64,000 nucleotides of DNA from the NCBI RefSeq assembly GCF_001655005.1, contig NZ_LXET01000010.1:62001-126000 (forward strand), written 5' to 3'. Each line of letters starts with the position of its first letter. Within the stretch, counting starts at the first letter, position 1. Of this stretch, positions 41,713-51,646 are shown piece after piece. Position numbers and translations under genes: made by a program. Origin of the DNA: Hafnia paralvei ATCC 29927 (GTDB taxonomy: Bacteria; Pseudomonadota; Gammaproteobacteria; Enterobacterales; Enterobacteriaceae). A model generated the notes under the pieces. The model ran no database searches and was not told where the DNA came from. It was given only the letters and a program-made list of their open reading frames with translations.

Positions 41713-44634
41713 ATGGTTAGGTTATTCATGCGCAGGCAGTTTTCATTCCTGACGGTAATGGTATTACTGTTGATAAGCACATCGCTTTTATGGTCAACGG
41801 CGAGCACGGCCAAGGCTGATCCTGCCGGATGGGAAGCATTGGCTGAGAAAATCGATAAGAGCGCCAGCGATCCGCGTTTATATGAGGCGATCAAGCTAGA
41901 TAATGGGATGAAGGTGATTTTGGTATCAGATAAAGATGCACCTAAATCGCTTGCGGCATTAGCGCTGCCGGTAGGCTCACTGGAAGACCCTAACTCACAG
42001 CTCGGTTTGGCTCATTACCTCGAGCATATGGTGTTGATGGGCTCGAAACGCTACCCGCAGGCCGATAACCTTTCCGAATTCCTGAAAAAGCATGGCGGTA
42101 GCCATAATGCCAGTACGGCCTCCTATCGTACGGCGTTCTATCTTGAGGTCGAAAATGATGCGCTGTCGCCAGCCGTTGATCGACTTGCGGATGCCATTGC
42201 TGAACCCTTACTTGATCCAGTAAATGCCGATCGTGAGCGTAATGCCGTCAATGCCGAATTAACCATGGCGCGTTCACGCGACGGTATGCGTATGGCTCAG
42301 GTTTCAGCCGAAACGCTAAATCCGGCTCATCCGAGTGCGCGTTTTTCTGGTGGTAACTTAGAAACACTGAGCGATAAACCAAACAGCAAGCTACACCAAG
42401 AGTTATTGTCGTTTTATCATCGCTACTATTCCGCTAACTTGATGGTCGGCGTTATTTACAGTAACCAGCCACTCTCTAGCCTCGCCAAGCTCGCGGTCAC
42501 TTCTTTTGGTCGTATACCTAATCGTGATGCAAGTGTGCCACCGATTACGGTGCCAGTGGTTACGCCGGAACAGCAAGGGATTATTATCCACTACGTACCG
42601 GCTCAGCCACGCAAGATGCTGAAAATTGAATATCGTATTGAAAACAATAGCGCTGCGTTTCGTAGTAAAACCGATACGTATATTGCTTACCTCATTGGTA
42701 ATCGTAGCAAGAATACGTTGTCTGATTGGCTGCAAAAGCAGGGATTGGCAGAGTCTATTGGTGCAGGTGCCGATCCGATGGTCGATCGCAATGGTGGCGT
42801 TTTCTCTATTAGCGTTTCGCTCACCGACAAAGGTTTAGCTGAGCGTGATCGCGTTATTGCTGCTGTATATGACTATTTAAAACTGCTGCGTGAACAGGGT
42901 GTGAAGCAAAGCTACTTTGATGAAATTGCGCATGTACTCGATCTGGATTTCCGCTATCCGTCGATTACCCGTGACATGGATTACATCGAATGGTTGGTCG
43001 ACAACATGCTGCGAGTGCCAGTGCAAAATGTGCTGGACTCGTCATATCTAGCGGATAAGTATGATCCGCAGGCGATCACTGCCCGTCTGAGTAGTATGAC
43101 GCCAGAGAATGCTCGTATCTGGTTTATCAGTCCTGATGAGCCACATAACAAAACGGCTTATTTCGTTGATGCTCCGTATCAGGTCGATCGCATCACGGCG
43201 AAACAGTTTGCTGATTGGAATAATTTAGAGCAGCGTATTTCGCTGTCATTACCCGCGTTAAACCCTTACATTCCTGACGATTTTTCACTTATCAAACCGG
43301 TTTCTCCAACGCTGACAAAACCAGAGATCGTGCTCGATCAACCGGGATTGCGTGCTCTGTATATGCCGAGTCGTTATTTTGCCGATGAGCCAAAAGCGAA
43401 TATTACACTTTCCCTGCGTAACAAAGTGGGGAGCGACGGCGCCAAAGAGCAGGTCATGTTTGCGCTGACGGATTATCTCGCCGGCATTGAGCTAGATCAG
43501 TTGGCCTATCAGGCCTCAATCGGCGGTATTGGTTTTTCGACGACCTATAACGATGGACTAACCATCAGCGCTAGCGGGTTTACGCAACGTCTACCACAGT
43601 TGCTGACCACCTTGGTTGAAGGCTATGCCAATTTTGATGCCACCGAGGAGCATCTGGAGCAGGCGAAGTCTTGGTATCGTGAACGGTTAGATTCTGCCGA
43701 AAAAGCCAAGGCGTTTGAGCAGGCGATGCAGCCGATTCAGGCATTATCTAACGTTCCTTACACCGAGCGCAGTGAGCGACGTGCACTGTTGGATAAAATT
43801 ACACTTAGTGATATTAAAAACTACCGTAGCCAGCTCATTGAGGGTGCGACGCCGGAGCTGCTGGTGGTGGGCAATATGACCGCCATTCAGGTGAAAGCTT
43901 TGGCGCAAAATATTCGTACCCAGCTTAAATGCGGCGGAACACTCTGGTGGCACGGTCAGGATGTGGTTATTGAGCATAAACAGCTTGCCAACCTACAGCG
44001 GGCAGGGAGCAGTACCGATTCCGCGCTGGGGGCGGTTTATATTCCAACCGGTTACGATGAAGTGCAGGGAATGGCGCACAGCAATCTGTTGAGTCAGATC
44101 ATTCAACCGTGGTTCTACGATCAGTTACGGACTAAAGAACAGTTGGGGTATGCGGTGTTTGCCTTCCCATCCTCAATCGGTAATCAATGGGGGATCGGTT
44201 TCTTGCTACAAAGCAATAATCAGGCTCCTGCGTATCTGTATAACCGCTATCTCGATTTTTATGCACAGGCAGATAAGCGCTTGAAATCGTTAAAAGAGGC
44301 GGACTTCAATCAGTACAAGCTCGCGCTAGTGAATCAGCTACGGCAGCGTCCGCAGACGTTGGATGAAGAGGCTGGACGCTTCACCAATGATTTTGATCGT
44401 GGCAACTTTGAGTTCAATACGCGCGAAAAGTTAATCAAACAAATTGACGTGCTTAACCGTGAGAACATCGTGACGTTCTACCGTCAGGCGGTGATTAAAC
44501 CTCAGGGAATGGCGCTGCTATCACAGGTACTCGGCGGTCATGCGAAGGGGCACTATGCCGCACCAAAAGGTTGGAAGACCTATGCAAATGCCTCCACGCT
44601 GCAGCAAACTCTGCCTGTTAAGGTTGCGCCGTAA
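41713..44634 (+). CDS. ptrA: Protease III, pitrilysin PtrA
   Basis: PtrA is a periplasmic zinc metalloprotease of the M16 family that degrades small proteins and peptides. The 973-residue precursor has a signal peptide ending near AKA, the inverted zinc motif HYLEH with the downstream Glu in ERNAVNAEL, HGGSHNASTASYRTAFYLEVENDAL and VSAETLNPAHPS. The rest is the four-domain M16 fold. GGGG 7 nt upstream supports the ATG at 41713. Its stop overlaps the recB start (TAATG). Confidence 0.95.
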   Translation: MVRLFMRRQFSFLTVMVLLLISTSLLWSTASTAKADPAGWEALAEKIDKSASDPRLYEAIKLDNGMKVILVSDKDAPKSLAALALPVGSLEDPNSQLGLAHYLEHMVLMGSKRYPQADNLSEFLKKHGGSHNASTASYRTAFYLEVENDALSPAVDRLADAIAEPLLDPVNADRERNAVNAELTMARSRDGMRMAQVSAETLNPAHPSARFSGGNLETLSDKPNSKLHQELLSFYHRYYSANLMVGVIYSNQPLSSLAKLAVTSFGRIPNRDASVPPITVPVVTPEQQGIIIHYVPAQPRKMLKIEYRIENNSAAFRSKTDTYIAYLIGNRSKNTLSDWLQKQGLAESIGAGADPMVDRNGGVFSISVSLTDKGLAERDRVIAAVYDYLKLLREQGVKQSYFDEIAHVLDLDFRYPSITRDMDYIEWLVDNMLRVPVQNVLDSSYLADKYDPQAITARLSSMTPENARIWFISPDEPHNKTAYFVDAPYQVDRITAKQFADWNNLEQRISLSLPALNPYIPDDFSLIKPVSPTLTKPEIVLDQPGLRALYMPSRYFADEPKANITLSLRNKVGSDGAKEQVMFALTDYLAGIELDQLAYQASIGGIGFSTTYNDGLTISASGFTQRLPQLLTTLVEGYANFDATEEHLEQAKSWYRERLDSAEKAKAFEQAMQPIQALSNVPYTERSERRALLDKITLSDIKNYRSQLIEGATPELLVVGNMTAIQVKALAQNIRTQLKCGGTLWWHGQDVVIEHKQLANLQRAGSSTDSALGAVYIPTGYDEVQGMAHSNLLSQIIQPWFYDQLRTKEQLGYAVFAFPSSIGNQWGIGFLLQSNNQAPAYLYNRYLDFYAQADKRLKSLKEADFNQYKLALVNQLRQRPQTLDEEAGRFTNDFDRGNFEFNTREKLIKQIDVLNRENIVTFYRQAVIKPQGMALLSQVLGGHAKGHYAAPKGWKTYANASTLQQTLPVKVAP

Positions 44635-47600
44635 TGACTCAAGCCCAAACGTTAGATGCTCTGGCGTTGCCGCTTATTGGGGAGCGTCTTATTGAGGCCT
44701 CAGCCGGTACTGGCAAAACGTTTACTATCGCTGCGCTGTATCTGCGTTTGCTGTTAGGACTTGGAGGCGAGAATGCCTTTCCTCGCCCCTTGTCTGTTGA
44801 AGAAATTCTGGTAGTAACTTTTACCGAAGCCGCTACTGAAGAGCTGCGTGGACGTATTCGTAGCAATATTCACGAATTACGCTTGGCCTGTGTGCGTGGC
44901 AGTAGTACGAATCCCTTGTTGTCTGACTTACTCAATTTGATTGATGACAAGGAAGATGCTGTCAGCCAGTTATTGGCAGCTGAGCGTCAAATGGACGAAG
45001 CGGCGATTTATACCATCCACGGTTTTTGCCAGCGGATGCTCAGTAACAATGCGTTTGAATCAGGGATCTTGTTCCAGCAAACGCTAGTGCAAGATGAACT
45101 GCCGCTGCGTCGACAGGCATGTGCCGACTTCTGGCGTCGCCATTGTTACCCGCTGCCGCTGAGTATTGCTACAGCTATCAGCCAAGAGTGGAGCGGTCCT
45201 GAACAGCTATTGGCTGATTTGCAGCCTTACCTGCACGGTGAGTTACCCATGTTGCGGCAGGCTATCGCTGACGATGAAACGTTGACTCAGCGCCATCAGC
45301 AAATCATTGAACGCATTGATGCCGTAAAAGCACATTGGCGTGAGGTCGCAGGCGAGATCGAAAGCCTGATTGTGGATTCTGGCGTGGATAAGCGCAGCTA
45401 TAGCAGTCGCTTTTTGCCCAAATGGCTAACCACCGTCGGCGATTGGGCTACATCGGAAACGCGGGACTATCAGCTTCCTGATGAACTCAAACGTTTTGGA
45501 CAAAACCTCCTGTTGGAGAAAACCAAGAAAGGGACGCCTCCGCAGCATGCGTTATTTGTGGCTATTGACCAACTGCTCGCAGAGCCTCTATCGCTGCGCG
45601 ATTTATTGTTGTCTCGAGCGTTAAGCGAAGTGCGTACTAGCGTCCAGCAAGAGAAACGCCAGCATGCACAGCTCGGCTTTGATGACCTTCTGAGTCGTCT
45701 TTCACAGGCGTTAAATCAGTCTGGTGGTGATGTGTTAGCTCAGGCGATTAGGCAGCGTTACCCCGTTGCCATGATTGATGAATTCCAAGATACCGATCCA
45801 CAGCAATACGGCATTTTTCAGGCGATATATTTACAACCTCAGAGTGACAAACAATCGGACTCAGCCCTGTTGTTGATAGGCGATCCTAAACAGGCTATTT
45901 ATGCTTTCCGTGGTGCCGATATCTTTACTTATATGTACGCGCGTAGCGAAGTGAAGCATCACTATACGTTAGGAACAAACTGGCGCTCATCACCTGGAAT
46001 GGTGTCGGCGGTCAATCAGGTTTTCTCTGCGGTTGAATCACCTTTTCTTTTTGCCGATATTCCCTTTTTACCGGTGTCCGCAGCCAAGAAAAATCAGGCT
46101 TTGCGTTTTGAAATAGCCGGCGATATTCAAAAAGCGATGCATATATGGCTGCAACCGGGGGAAGGCTGCGGCACAGTGGAATACCAACAGTCTCTGGCGG
46201 CGCAGTGTGCGGCGCAAATTCGTGATTGGTTAACGGCAGGCCAGCAGGGAAAAGCGCTGCTTTACACTGACAAGAAGGATTCACTGGGGCGTGAAATAGC
46301 TAAGCCGGTTGAGGCATCAGATATCACGATTCTGGTGCGTAGCCGTGCAGAAGCCGCATTGGTTCGAGATGCGCTAAGCGCACTGGCAATACCCTCTGTT
46401 TATCTCTCCAACCGAGACAACGTTTTTCAAACCCCAGAAGCTCGCGATCTGCTTTGGTTATTACAGGCGGTTCTGGCTCCAGAGCAAGAGCGTCTGTTAC
46501 GCAGCGCTTTGGCGACCAGTCTGATGGGGCTGAATTCACAGCAGCTCAATGAGCTTAATCAGGATGAGCGTCTATGGGATGCGCTGGTGGATGAGTTTGA
46601 CACTTACCGCCAACAGTGGCAAAAGCAGGGCGTATTGCCGATGCTACGTGAGATTATGGGGCGGAGGCATCTGGCTGAGAACCTTCTAGCGAGCGAGGGG
46701 GGAGAGCGTCGTTTAACCGATGTGCTGCATATTGGGGAACTGTTGCAGGAGGCGTCGCTGACTTTGGATAGCGAGCCAGCACTTCTGCGTTGGTTGGCTC
46801 AGCAAATCGATAGCCCTGAGGTTCAATCTGAAAACCAGCAACTACGTTTGGAAAGCGATCGCCATTTGGTTCAGGTGGTGACGATTCATAAGTCGAAAGG
46901 ATTAGAATTTCCTATTGTTTGGCTGCCATTTATCGGCAGTTATCGGTTGCAAAAACAGCCGCTTTATCATGACCGAGACAGTTTCAATGCGGTTCTCGAT
47001 CTCAACTATAGTGACGATGCGGTTAAGTTGGCAGAAGAGGAGCGCCTTGCAGAGGATCTCCGCTTGCTTTACGTTGCGCTTACGCGCTCGGTTTATCACT
47101 GTAGCCTCGGGCTTGCACCGCTGTTTTTAGGCGGGCGCAAGAAGCAAGGGGAAACCGATGTCCATAACAGCGCTATCGGACACTTGCTACAAAAAGGCGA
47201 GCCCGGCGACGCAGCAATGCTATTAGCATGTCTTGAGCGCTTACAGAACGACGATATTCTGGTCACCACGGTTGAGGCTCAAGATGGCTCTCCGTGGGTA
47301 GCGACGGCGCAAGAAGCACAAGAACTGCAGGCTAAACTTTTCACTCGCAAGATGCAGGATGATTGGCGAGTCACCAGCTATTCAGGCTTACAGCAGCACG
47401 GTAGTTCCCAATTTTTGGATTTGTTACCCAAACTCGATGTGGATGCGGTAGGGGAGTCAGAGGTAGAAAGTATACCTGCACTCACACCGCATACTTTCCC
47501 TAAAGGCGCCGCTCCAGGGACGTTTTTACATAGTCTATTAGAGCCGATGGATTTCACTCAGCCCCGTGATATCACAGAGTTGACTGAGCAGGTGACGCAA

Positions 47601-48209
47601 CAGGGGCTGAATACTGAGTGGGTTCCAGTGTTAGATAGCTGGCTGGACGCTATTCTTCGCGCCCCATTAGCAGAGAGTGGGCCGTGTTTAGCGCAACTTG
47701 CGCCAAGCCAAGTGCAGGCCGAGCTACAATTTTATTTGCCGATTGAACAGTTGGTACGTAGCGCTGAACTAGACGCTTTAATTAAGCGTTACGATCCACT
47801 TTCAGCACAGTGTGCGCCACTAGATTTTCGACAGGTGCGCGGCATGTTGAAAGGCTTTATCGATTTGGTCTTCTTCTGGCAAGGGCGTTTCTACGTGCTG
47901 GATTATAAGTCCAATTGGTTAGGCGAGGATGCGAGTGCTTACACACAAGAGGCGATGGTCGCCGCTATGGCTGAGCATCGCTATGATTTCCAATATCAGC
48001 TCTATTCATTAGCATTGCACCGTTATCTGCGTCACCGTTTGCCAAACTACCAATATGAACAGCATTTCGGCGGCGTTTTTTATTGCTTCCTACGTGGTAT
48101 GACGCCAGCGCAACCAGGGCAAGGCATTTTCCATTGCCGTCCTGATGCGGCGCTGATAGAAGGCATGGACAGGCTGTTTGGCTATATTCCGGAGGGTGAA
48201 GCACAATGA
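44634..48209 (+). CDS. recB: Exodeoxyribonuclease V beta subunit RecB
   Basis: RecB is the 3'-5' helicase and the only nuclease of RecBCD. The 1191-residue protein has the UvrD-type helicase motifs EASAGTGKTFTI (Walker A, ~17-28), VTFTEAATEELRGRI, YTIHGFCQRML, AMIDEFQDTDPQQY, GDPKQAIYAFRGAD, TNWRSS, VTIHKSKGLEFPIVWLPF and LLYVALTRS. The C-terminal nuclease has FIDLVFFWQGRFYVLDYKSN. It overlaps both neighbours by a few bases, so translation is coupled. Confidence 0.97.
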   Translation: MTQAQTLDALALPLIGERLIEASAGTGKTFTIAALYLRLLLGLGGENAFPRPLSVEEILVVTFTEAATEELRGRIRSNIHELRLACVRGSSTNPLLSDLLNLIDDKEDAVSQLLAAERQMDEAAIYTIHGFCQRMLSNNAFESGILFQQTLVQDELPLRRQACADFWRRHCYPLPLSIATAISQEWSGPEQLLADLQPYLHGELPMLRQAIADDETLTQRHQQIIERIDAVKAHWREVAGEIESLIVDSGVDKRSYSSRFLPKWLTTVGDWATSETRDYQLPDELKRFGQNLLLEKTKKGTPPQHALFVAIDQLLAEPLSLRDLLLSRALSEVRTSVQQEKRQHAQLGFDDLLSRLSQALNQSGGDVLAQAIRQRYPVAMIDEFQDTDPQQYGIFQAIYLQPQSDKQSDSALLLIGDPKQAIYAFRGADIFTYMYARSEVKHHYTLGTNWRSSPGMVSAVNQVFSAVESPFLFADIPFLPVSAAKKNQALRFEIAGDIQKAMHIWLQPGEGCGTVEYQQSLAAQCAAQIRDWLTAGQQGKALLYTDKKDSLGREIAKPVEASDITILVRSRAEAALVRDALSALAIPSVYLSNRDNVFQTPEARDLLWLLQAVLAPEQERLLRSALATSLMGLNSQQLNELNQDERLWDALVDEFDTYRQQWQKQGVLPMLREIMGRRHLAENLLASEGGERRLTDVLHIGELLQEASLTLDSEPALLRWLAQQIDSPEVQSENQQLRLESDRHLVQVVTIHKSKGLEFPIVWLPFIGSYRLQKQPLYHDRDSFNAVLDLNYSDDAVKLAEEERLAEDLRLLYVALTRSVYHCSLGLAPLFLGGRKKQGETDVHNSAIGHLLQKGEPGDAAMLLACLERLQNDDILVTTVEAQDGSPWVATAQEAQELQAKLFTRKMQDDWRVTSYSGLQQHGSSQFLDLLPKLDVDAVGESEVESIPALTPHTFPKGAAPGTFLHSLLEPMDFTQPRDITELTEQVTQQGLNTEWVPVLDSWLDAILRAPLAESGPCLAQLAPSQVQAELQFYLPIEQLVRSAELDALIKRYDPLSAQCAPLDFRQVRGMLKGFIDLVFFWQGRFYVLDYKSNWLGEDASAYTQEAMVAAMAEHRYDFQYQLYSLALHRYLRHRLPNYQYEQHFGGVFYCFLRGMTPAQPGQGIFHCRPDAALIEGMDRLFGYIPEGEAQ

Positions 48210-50062
48210 TTTTTGATCTTCTTCAACGGATGGGAGAGCAAAACCAGCTTCGTTCTCTGGATGTTCAGTTTGCTCGCCTAATGGCTGGCCAAGGGCAGCC
48301 ACATCTGGCTTTAGCCGCGGCATTGGTGAGTCAGGAAGTTGCTTCTGGACATGTTTGCTTGCCTTTGAACCAGCTTAGAATAGATGCGCTAGTGGTACAG
48401 TTCCCAGACTTTACCGATGATCTGAAAACGTTGTTTGGCGATATAGATGAGATGCACTGGCAGGCATTATTGCTGGCAGAACCAGAGGTCAGCGATGGAG
48501 GCTATGCGGCTCCGTTGATTTTGCAAAATCAACGTTTGTACCTACAGCGCTTGTGGCAGGATGAAGGCGTCGTGGCGCAGTTTTTTGCCGCTTCAGATTT
48601 GCCACCCGACGAGAGTGTATCAACGCTACCGCCGATTTTATCCCAGCTTTTTCCGTCGACAAATCCCGCCGATGAGATCAATTGGCAGCAGGTGGCCGCC
48701 GCCGTTGCGGCTACTCGTAGAGTGTCAGTTATTTCAGGGGGCCCAGGCACGGGGAAAACCACGACGGTGGCGAAGCTGCTTACCGCGCTGATCCGCTTGC
48801 ATCCACGCCAGAAGCTACGTATTCAACTGGCTGCGCCGACGGGAAAGGCGGCTGCACGGTTAACCGAATCCTTAGGCGCGGCTATTGAAGCGCTGAACTT
48901 GACCCCGAACGAGCGTGAATCTATCCCACAAGAGGCTTATACGCTGCATCGCCTGCTGGGCGCTCAACCTAATAGCATTCGTCTGCGTTATCATCGTGAT
49001 AATCCGCTGCATTTAGATGTGTTGGTGGTGGATGAGGCCTCCATGGTTGATTTGCCGATGATGTCGAAGCTTATCGCCGCGCTGCCATATGGCGCGCGCT
49101 TGATTTTATTAGGTGACCGCGATCAGTTGGCTTCAGTTGAAGCGGGGGCAGTATTAGGCGATTTGTGTCGCTTTGCCGAGTTTGGTTTTCGCCCTGCGCG
49201 TGCTCAAGAACTCTCTACGTTGTGCCAGAGCGTAATTCCTGAAGGCGCTGAGGCACCGGATATCGCCGTTCGTGACAGTATTTGCCTGTTGAGAAAGAGC
49301 TATCGTTTTGATGCCAATTCTGGCATTGGCCAGTTGGCGACGGCGGTGAATTTAGGTGATACCGCACGCGCGCGCCGTTGTTTTGATGGACAGTTTTCTG
49401 ACATTGCGTGGATACCGATGACCAAGGATGAGGATTACTCTACGCTTATCCAAACCTGCGTTGACGGTTATCGCTCGACGCTGCAATTAGTCGCGAATAT
49501 GGCCGATGCCGCTGACGTTCTCGCCAGTTTTTCGCGCTTCCGATTGCTGTGTGCGCTACGCGAAGGGCCTTTTGGTCAGACGGGACTCAATGAACGTATC
49601 GAGTTGGCGTTAGCTAAGGCCAAACTTATTCATAAGCCGACGCAGGCACACCAGCGCTGGTATAGCGGAAGACCCGTTATGGTCACGCGCAACGATAGTT
49701 CTCTTGGGTTGTTTAACGGCGATATTGGTATTGCGCTTGCCGATTCGGCGGGGAATATCCGCGTGTACTTCCAATTACCCGATGGTTCAATCAAATCCGT
49801 TCAGCCTAGCCGCTTGCCGCAAACGGAAACGGCCTATGCGATGACGGTGCATAAATCACAGGGCTCTGAATTCGAACACACGCTATTGGCGCTGCCCGCT
49901 GATTTCTCGCCGATAGTCACCCGTGAGCTGCTCTATACCGCGATAACACGTGCCAAGCAGCAACTGACGTTGTTCAGCAGGGATAAAATTTTGCTGACGG
50001 CGATCCGTACGCCGACGCTGCGTCGAAGCGGTTTAATGGAGCGAATGATGCAGCCCGCTTGA
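48206..50062 (+). CDS. recD: Exodeoxyribonuclease V alpha subunit RecD
   Basis: RecD is the 5'-3' helicase of RecBCD. The 618-residue protein (608 in E. coli) has Walker A SGGPGTGKTTTVAKLL, LAAPTGKAAARLTES, TLHRLLG, VVDEASMVDLPMM, LGDRDQLASVEAGAVLGD, RKSYRF and the terminal MTVHKSQGSEF with LLYTAITRAK. The start overlaps the recB stop (ATGA). Confidence 0.96.
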   Translation: MIFDLLQRMGEQNQLRSLDVQFARLMAGQGQPHLALAAALVSQEVASGHVCLPLNQLRIDALVVQFPDFTDDLKTLFGDIDEMHWQALLLAEPEVSDGGYAAPLILQNQRLYLQRLWQDEGVVAQFFAASDLPPDESVSTLPPILSQLFPSTNPADEINWQQVAAAVAATRRVSVISGGPGTGKTTTVAKLLTALIRLHPRQKLRIQLAAPTGKAAARLTESLGAAIEALNLTPNERESIPQEAYTLHRLLGAQPNSIRLRYHRDNPLHLDVLVVDEASMVDLPMMSKLIAALPYGARLILLGDRDQLASVEAGAVLGDLCRFAEFGFRPARAQELSTLCQSVIPEGAEAPDIAVRDSICLLRKSYRFDANSGIGQLATAVNLGDTARARRCFDGQFSDIAWIPMTKDEDYSTLIQTCVDGYRSTLQLVANMADAADVLASFSRFRLLCALREGPFGQTGLNERIELALAKAKLIHKPTQAHQRWYSGRPVMVTRNDSSLGLFNGDIGIALADSAGNIRVYFQLPDGSIKSVQPSRLPQTETAYAMTVHKSQGSEFEHTLLALPADFSPIVTRELLYTAITRAKQQLTLFSRDKILLTAIRTPTLRRSGLMERMMQPA

Positions 50063-50084
50063 TTAGCGGACCGCATGGAGTGTT

Positions 50085-51413
50085 TTAGGATAGATCGGCG
50101 AGCAAGATCTTAGAGCGGCGCTGGTAGTTGTAGAGTTCTTGCTTTTGTAGTGGCAAAACATCAACTTCGGCAGGCGTAAAGCCTCGTTCCTGAAACCAAT
50201 GAATGCTGCGGGTGGTCAGCACAAAGAGTTTCTCCAGTCCCATCTGCCGTGCCTGCGCTGCGACGCGTTTAAGTAGCGCTTCGCCTCGCGATGAACTGCG
50301 ATAGTCAGGATGAACGGCGACACATGCCATTTCACCAATACGTTCTTCTGGGAAGGGATAGAGTGCAGCGCAGGCAATGGTGAGATTGTCTCGTTCAATG
50401 ATCGTGAACTGATCGATTTCACGCTCTAACTGCTCGCGCGAGCGGCGTACCAAAATGCCTTGCTGCTCAAGCGGGCGGATGAGTTCTAAAATGCCACCGA
50501 TATCGTTGATATTAGCACGGCGAATTTGCTCTGCGCTTTCCATGACGATCTGCGTGCCGATGCCGTCGCGCGAGAACAACTCTTGCACTAAAGCGCCATC
50601 TTCCTGATAACTAATCAGATGACTGCGACCGACTCCGCTACGGCAGGCTTTAACCGCACCGCGCAGAAAACGGACGGTGCCGGAGTTATAATCGCCAGAC
50701 GCTTCCAGTTTTTCGATGCGTGTTTGCGCTTCGTTAGGCAGCAATTCTGACATGATGCTGCCATCTTCGTCGATCACGCCCTGAGAAGAGCAAAAGCCAA
50801 TGAGCTTTTCCGCTTTCAGCTTTATGGCGAGCTGAGTGGCGACCTCTTCTGAGGTCAGGTTGAAGCTTTCGCCGGTAACTGAAACGGCTACGGGCCCCAT
50901 TAACACGATGGCACCGTTGTCGAGTTGACGATGGATAGCTTCTTCATCGATCCGGCGAATACGCCCGCTGTGGCAATAGTCTACGCCATCATCCACGCCA
51001 AGCGGCTGAGCAATAATGAAGTTTCCGCTGACCACATTGATATGGGCGCCTTGCAGTGGCGTGTTGTTGAGACTCATCGACAGACGCGCTGTAATATCCA
51101 GTTGCAACTGACCTGCTGCCTGTTTAACCAGTTCCAACGTTCGCGAATCTGTCACTCGAGTGTGTTTGTGATAAACAGGCTCATGATGATGTTCATTCAG
51201 ATTGCTATCGATCTGCGGGCGAGCGCCATACACAACCACGAGCCGGATACCCAAGCTGTGCAATAGCCCAATATCATTAACGATATTGGCAAAGTTTTCA
51301 TGCTCAATCGCCTCTCCACCTAGCATGATGACGAATGTCTTGCCGCGATGAGTATTGATATAGGGTACTGAGTGACGAAAACCCTGAACCAGTTCGGTGC
51401 TGCGCTCCTTCAT
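50085..51413 (-). CDS. argA: N-acetylglutamate synthase ArgA
   Basis: ArgA acetylates glutamate, the first step of arginine synthesis, and is feedback-inhibited by arginine. The 442-residue protein has an N-terminal amino-acid-kinase-like domain (GKTFVIMLGGEAI, VVVYGARPQI, GPVAVSVTGESFNLTSEE) and a C-terminal GNAT acetyltransferase domain (ACVAVHPDYRSSSRGEALL, FVLTTRSIHWFQERGF). The ATG at 51413 has GAGGG upstream; the 21-codon extension lies over the operator. Controlled by tandem ARG boxes. Convergent with recD, as in E. coli. Confidence 0.96.
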   Translation of the reverse strand: MKERSTELVQGFRHSVPYINTHRGKTFVIMLGGEAIEHENFANIVNDIGLLHSLGIRLVVVYGARPQIDSNLNEHHHEPVYHKHTRVTDSRTLELVKQAAGQLQLDITARLSMSLNNTPLQGAHINVVSGNFIIAQPLGVDDGVDYCHSGRIRRIDEEAIHRQLDNGAIVLMGPVAVSVTGESFNLTSEEVATQLAIKLKAEKLIGFCSSQGVIDEDGSIMSELLPNEAQTRIEKLEASGDYNSGTVRFLRGAVKACRSGVGRSHLISYQEDGALVQELFSRDGIGTQIVMESAEQIRRANINDIGGILELIRPLEQQGILVRRSREQLEREIDQFTIIERDNLTIACAALYPFPEERIGEMACVAVHPDYRSSSRGEALLKRVAAQARQMGLEKLFVLTTRSIHWFQERGFTPAEVDVLPLQKQELYNYQRRSKILLADLS

Positions 51414-51422
51414 GAAACCCTC

Positions 51423-51457
51423 TGAATTTTTATTCGCTAAAACTGTATTTTTATTCT
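51423..51457 (-). promoter_or_regulatory. Tandem ARG boxes over the argA promoter
   Basis: TGAATTTTTATTCG (51423-51436) and TGTATTTTTATTCT (51444-51457) lie 21 bp apart, the normal phase for two ArgR boxes. The right box overlaps a candidate -10 (TAAAAA on the minus strand, 51448-51453). That -10 is 17 bp from a -35 TTGCCT (51471-51476). Confidence 0.85.
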
Positions 51458-51646
51458 TTATTGCGAATAAAGGCAAGTGTGAATTTTATGTAAATTCAAG
51501 TGATGAACGAGATTACCGTCGTCATCTGTAAAACTCCGTTAAGCATTTTCTAATGACAGTTCCCCTCTGATTCGATAAAGTTTTGCCCTAAAATTTGTGC
51601 GGGAGCGTTCTACTCCGCTGTTTTTGGCTATTTTATTTGGGATTGC

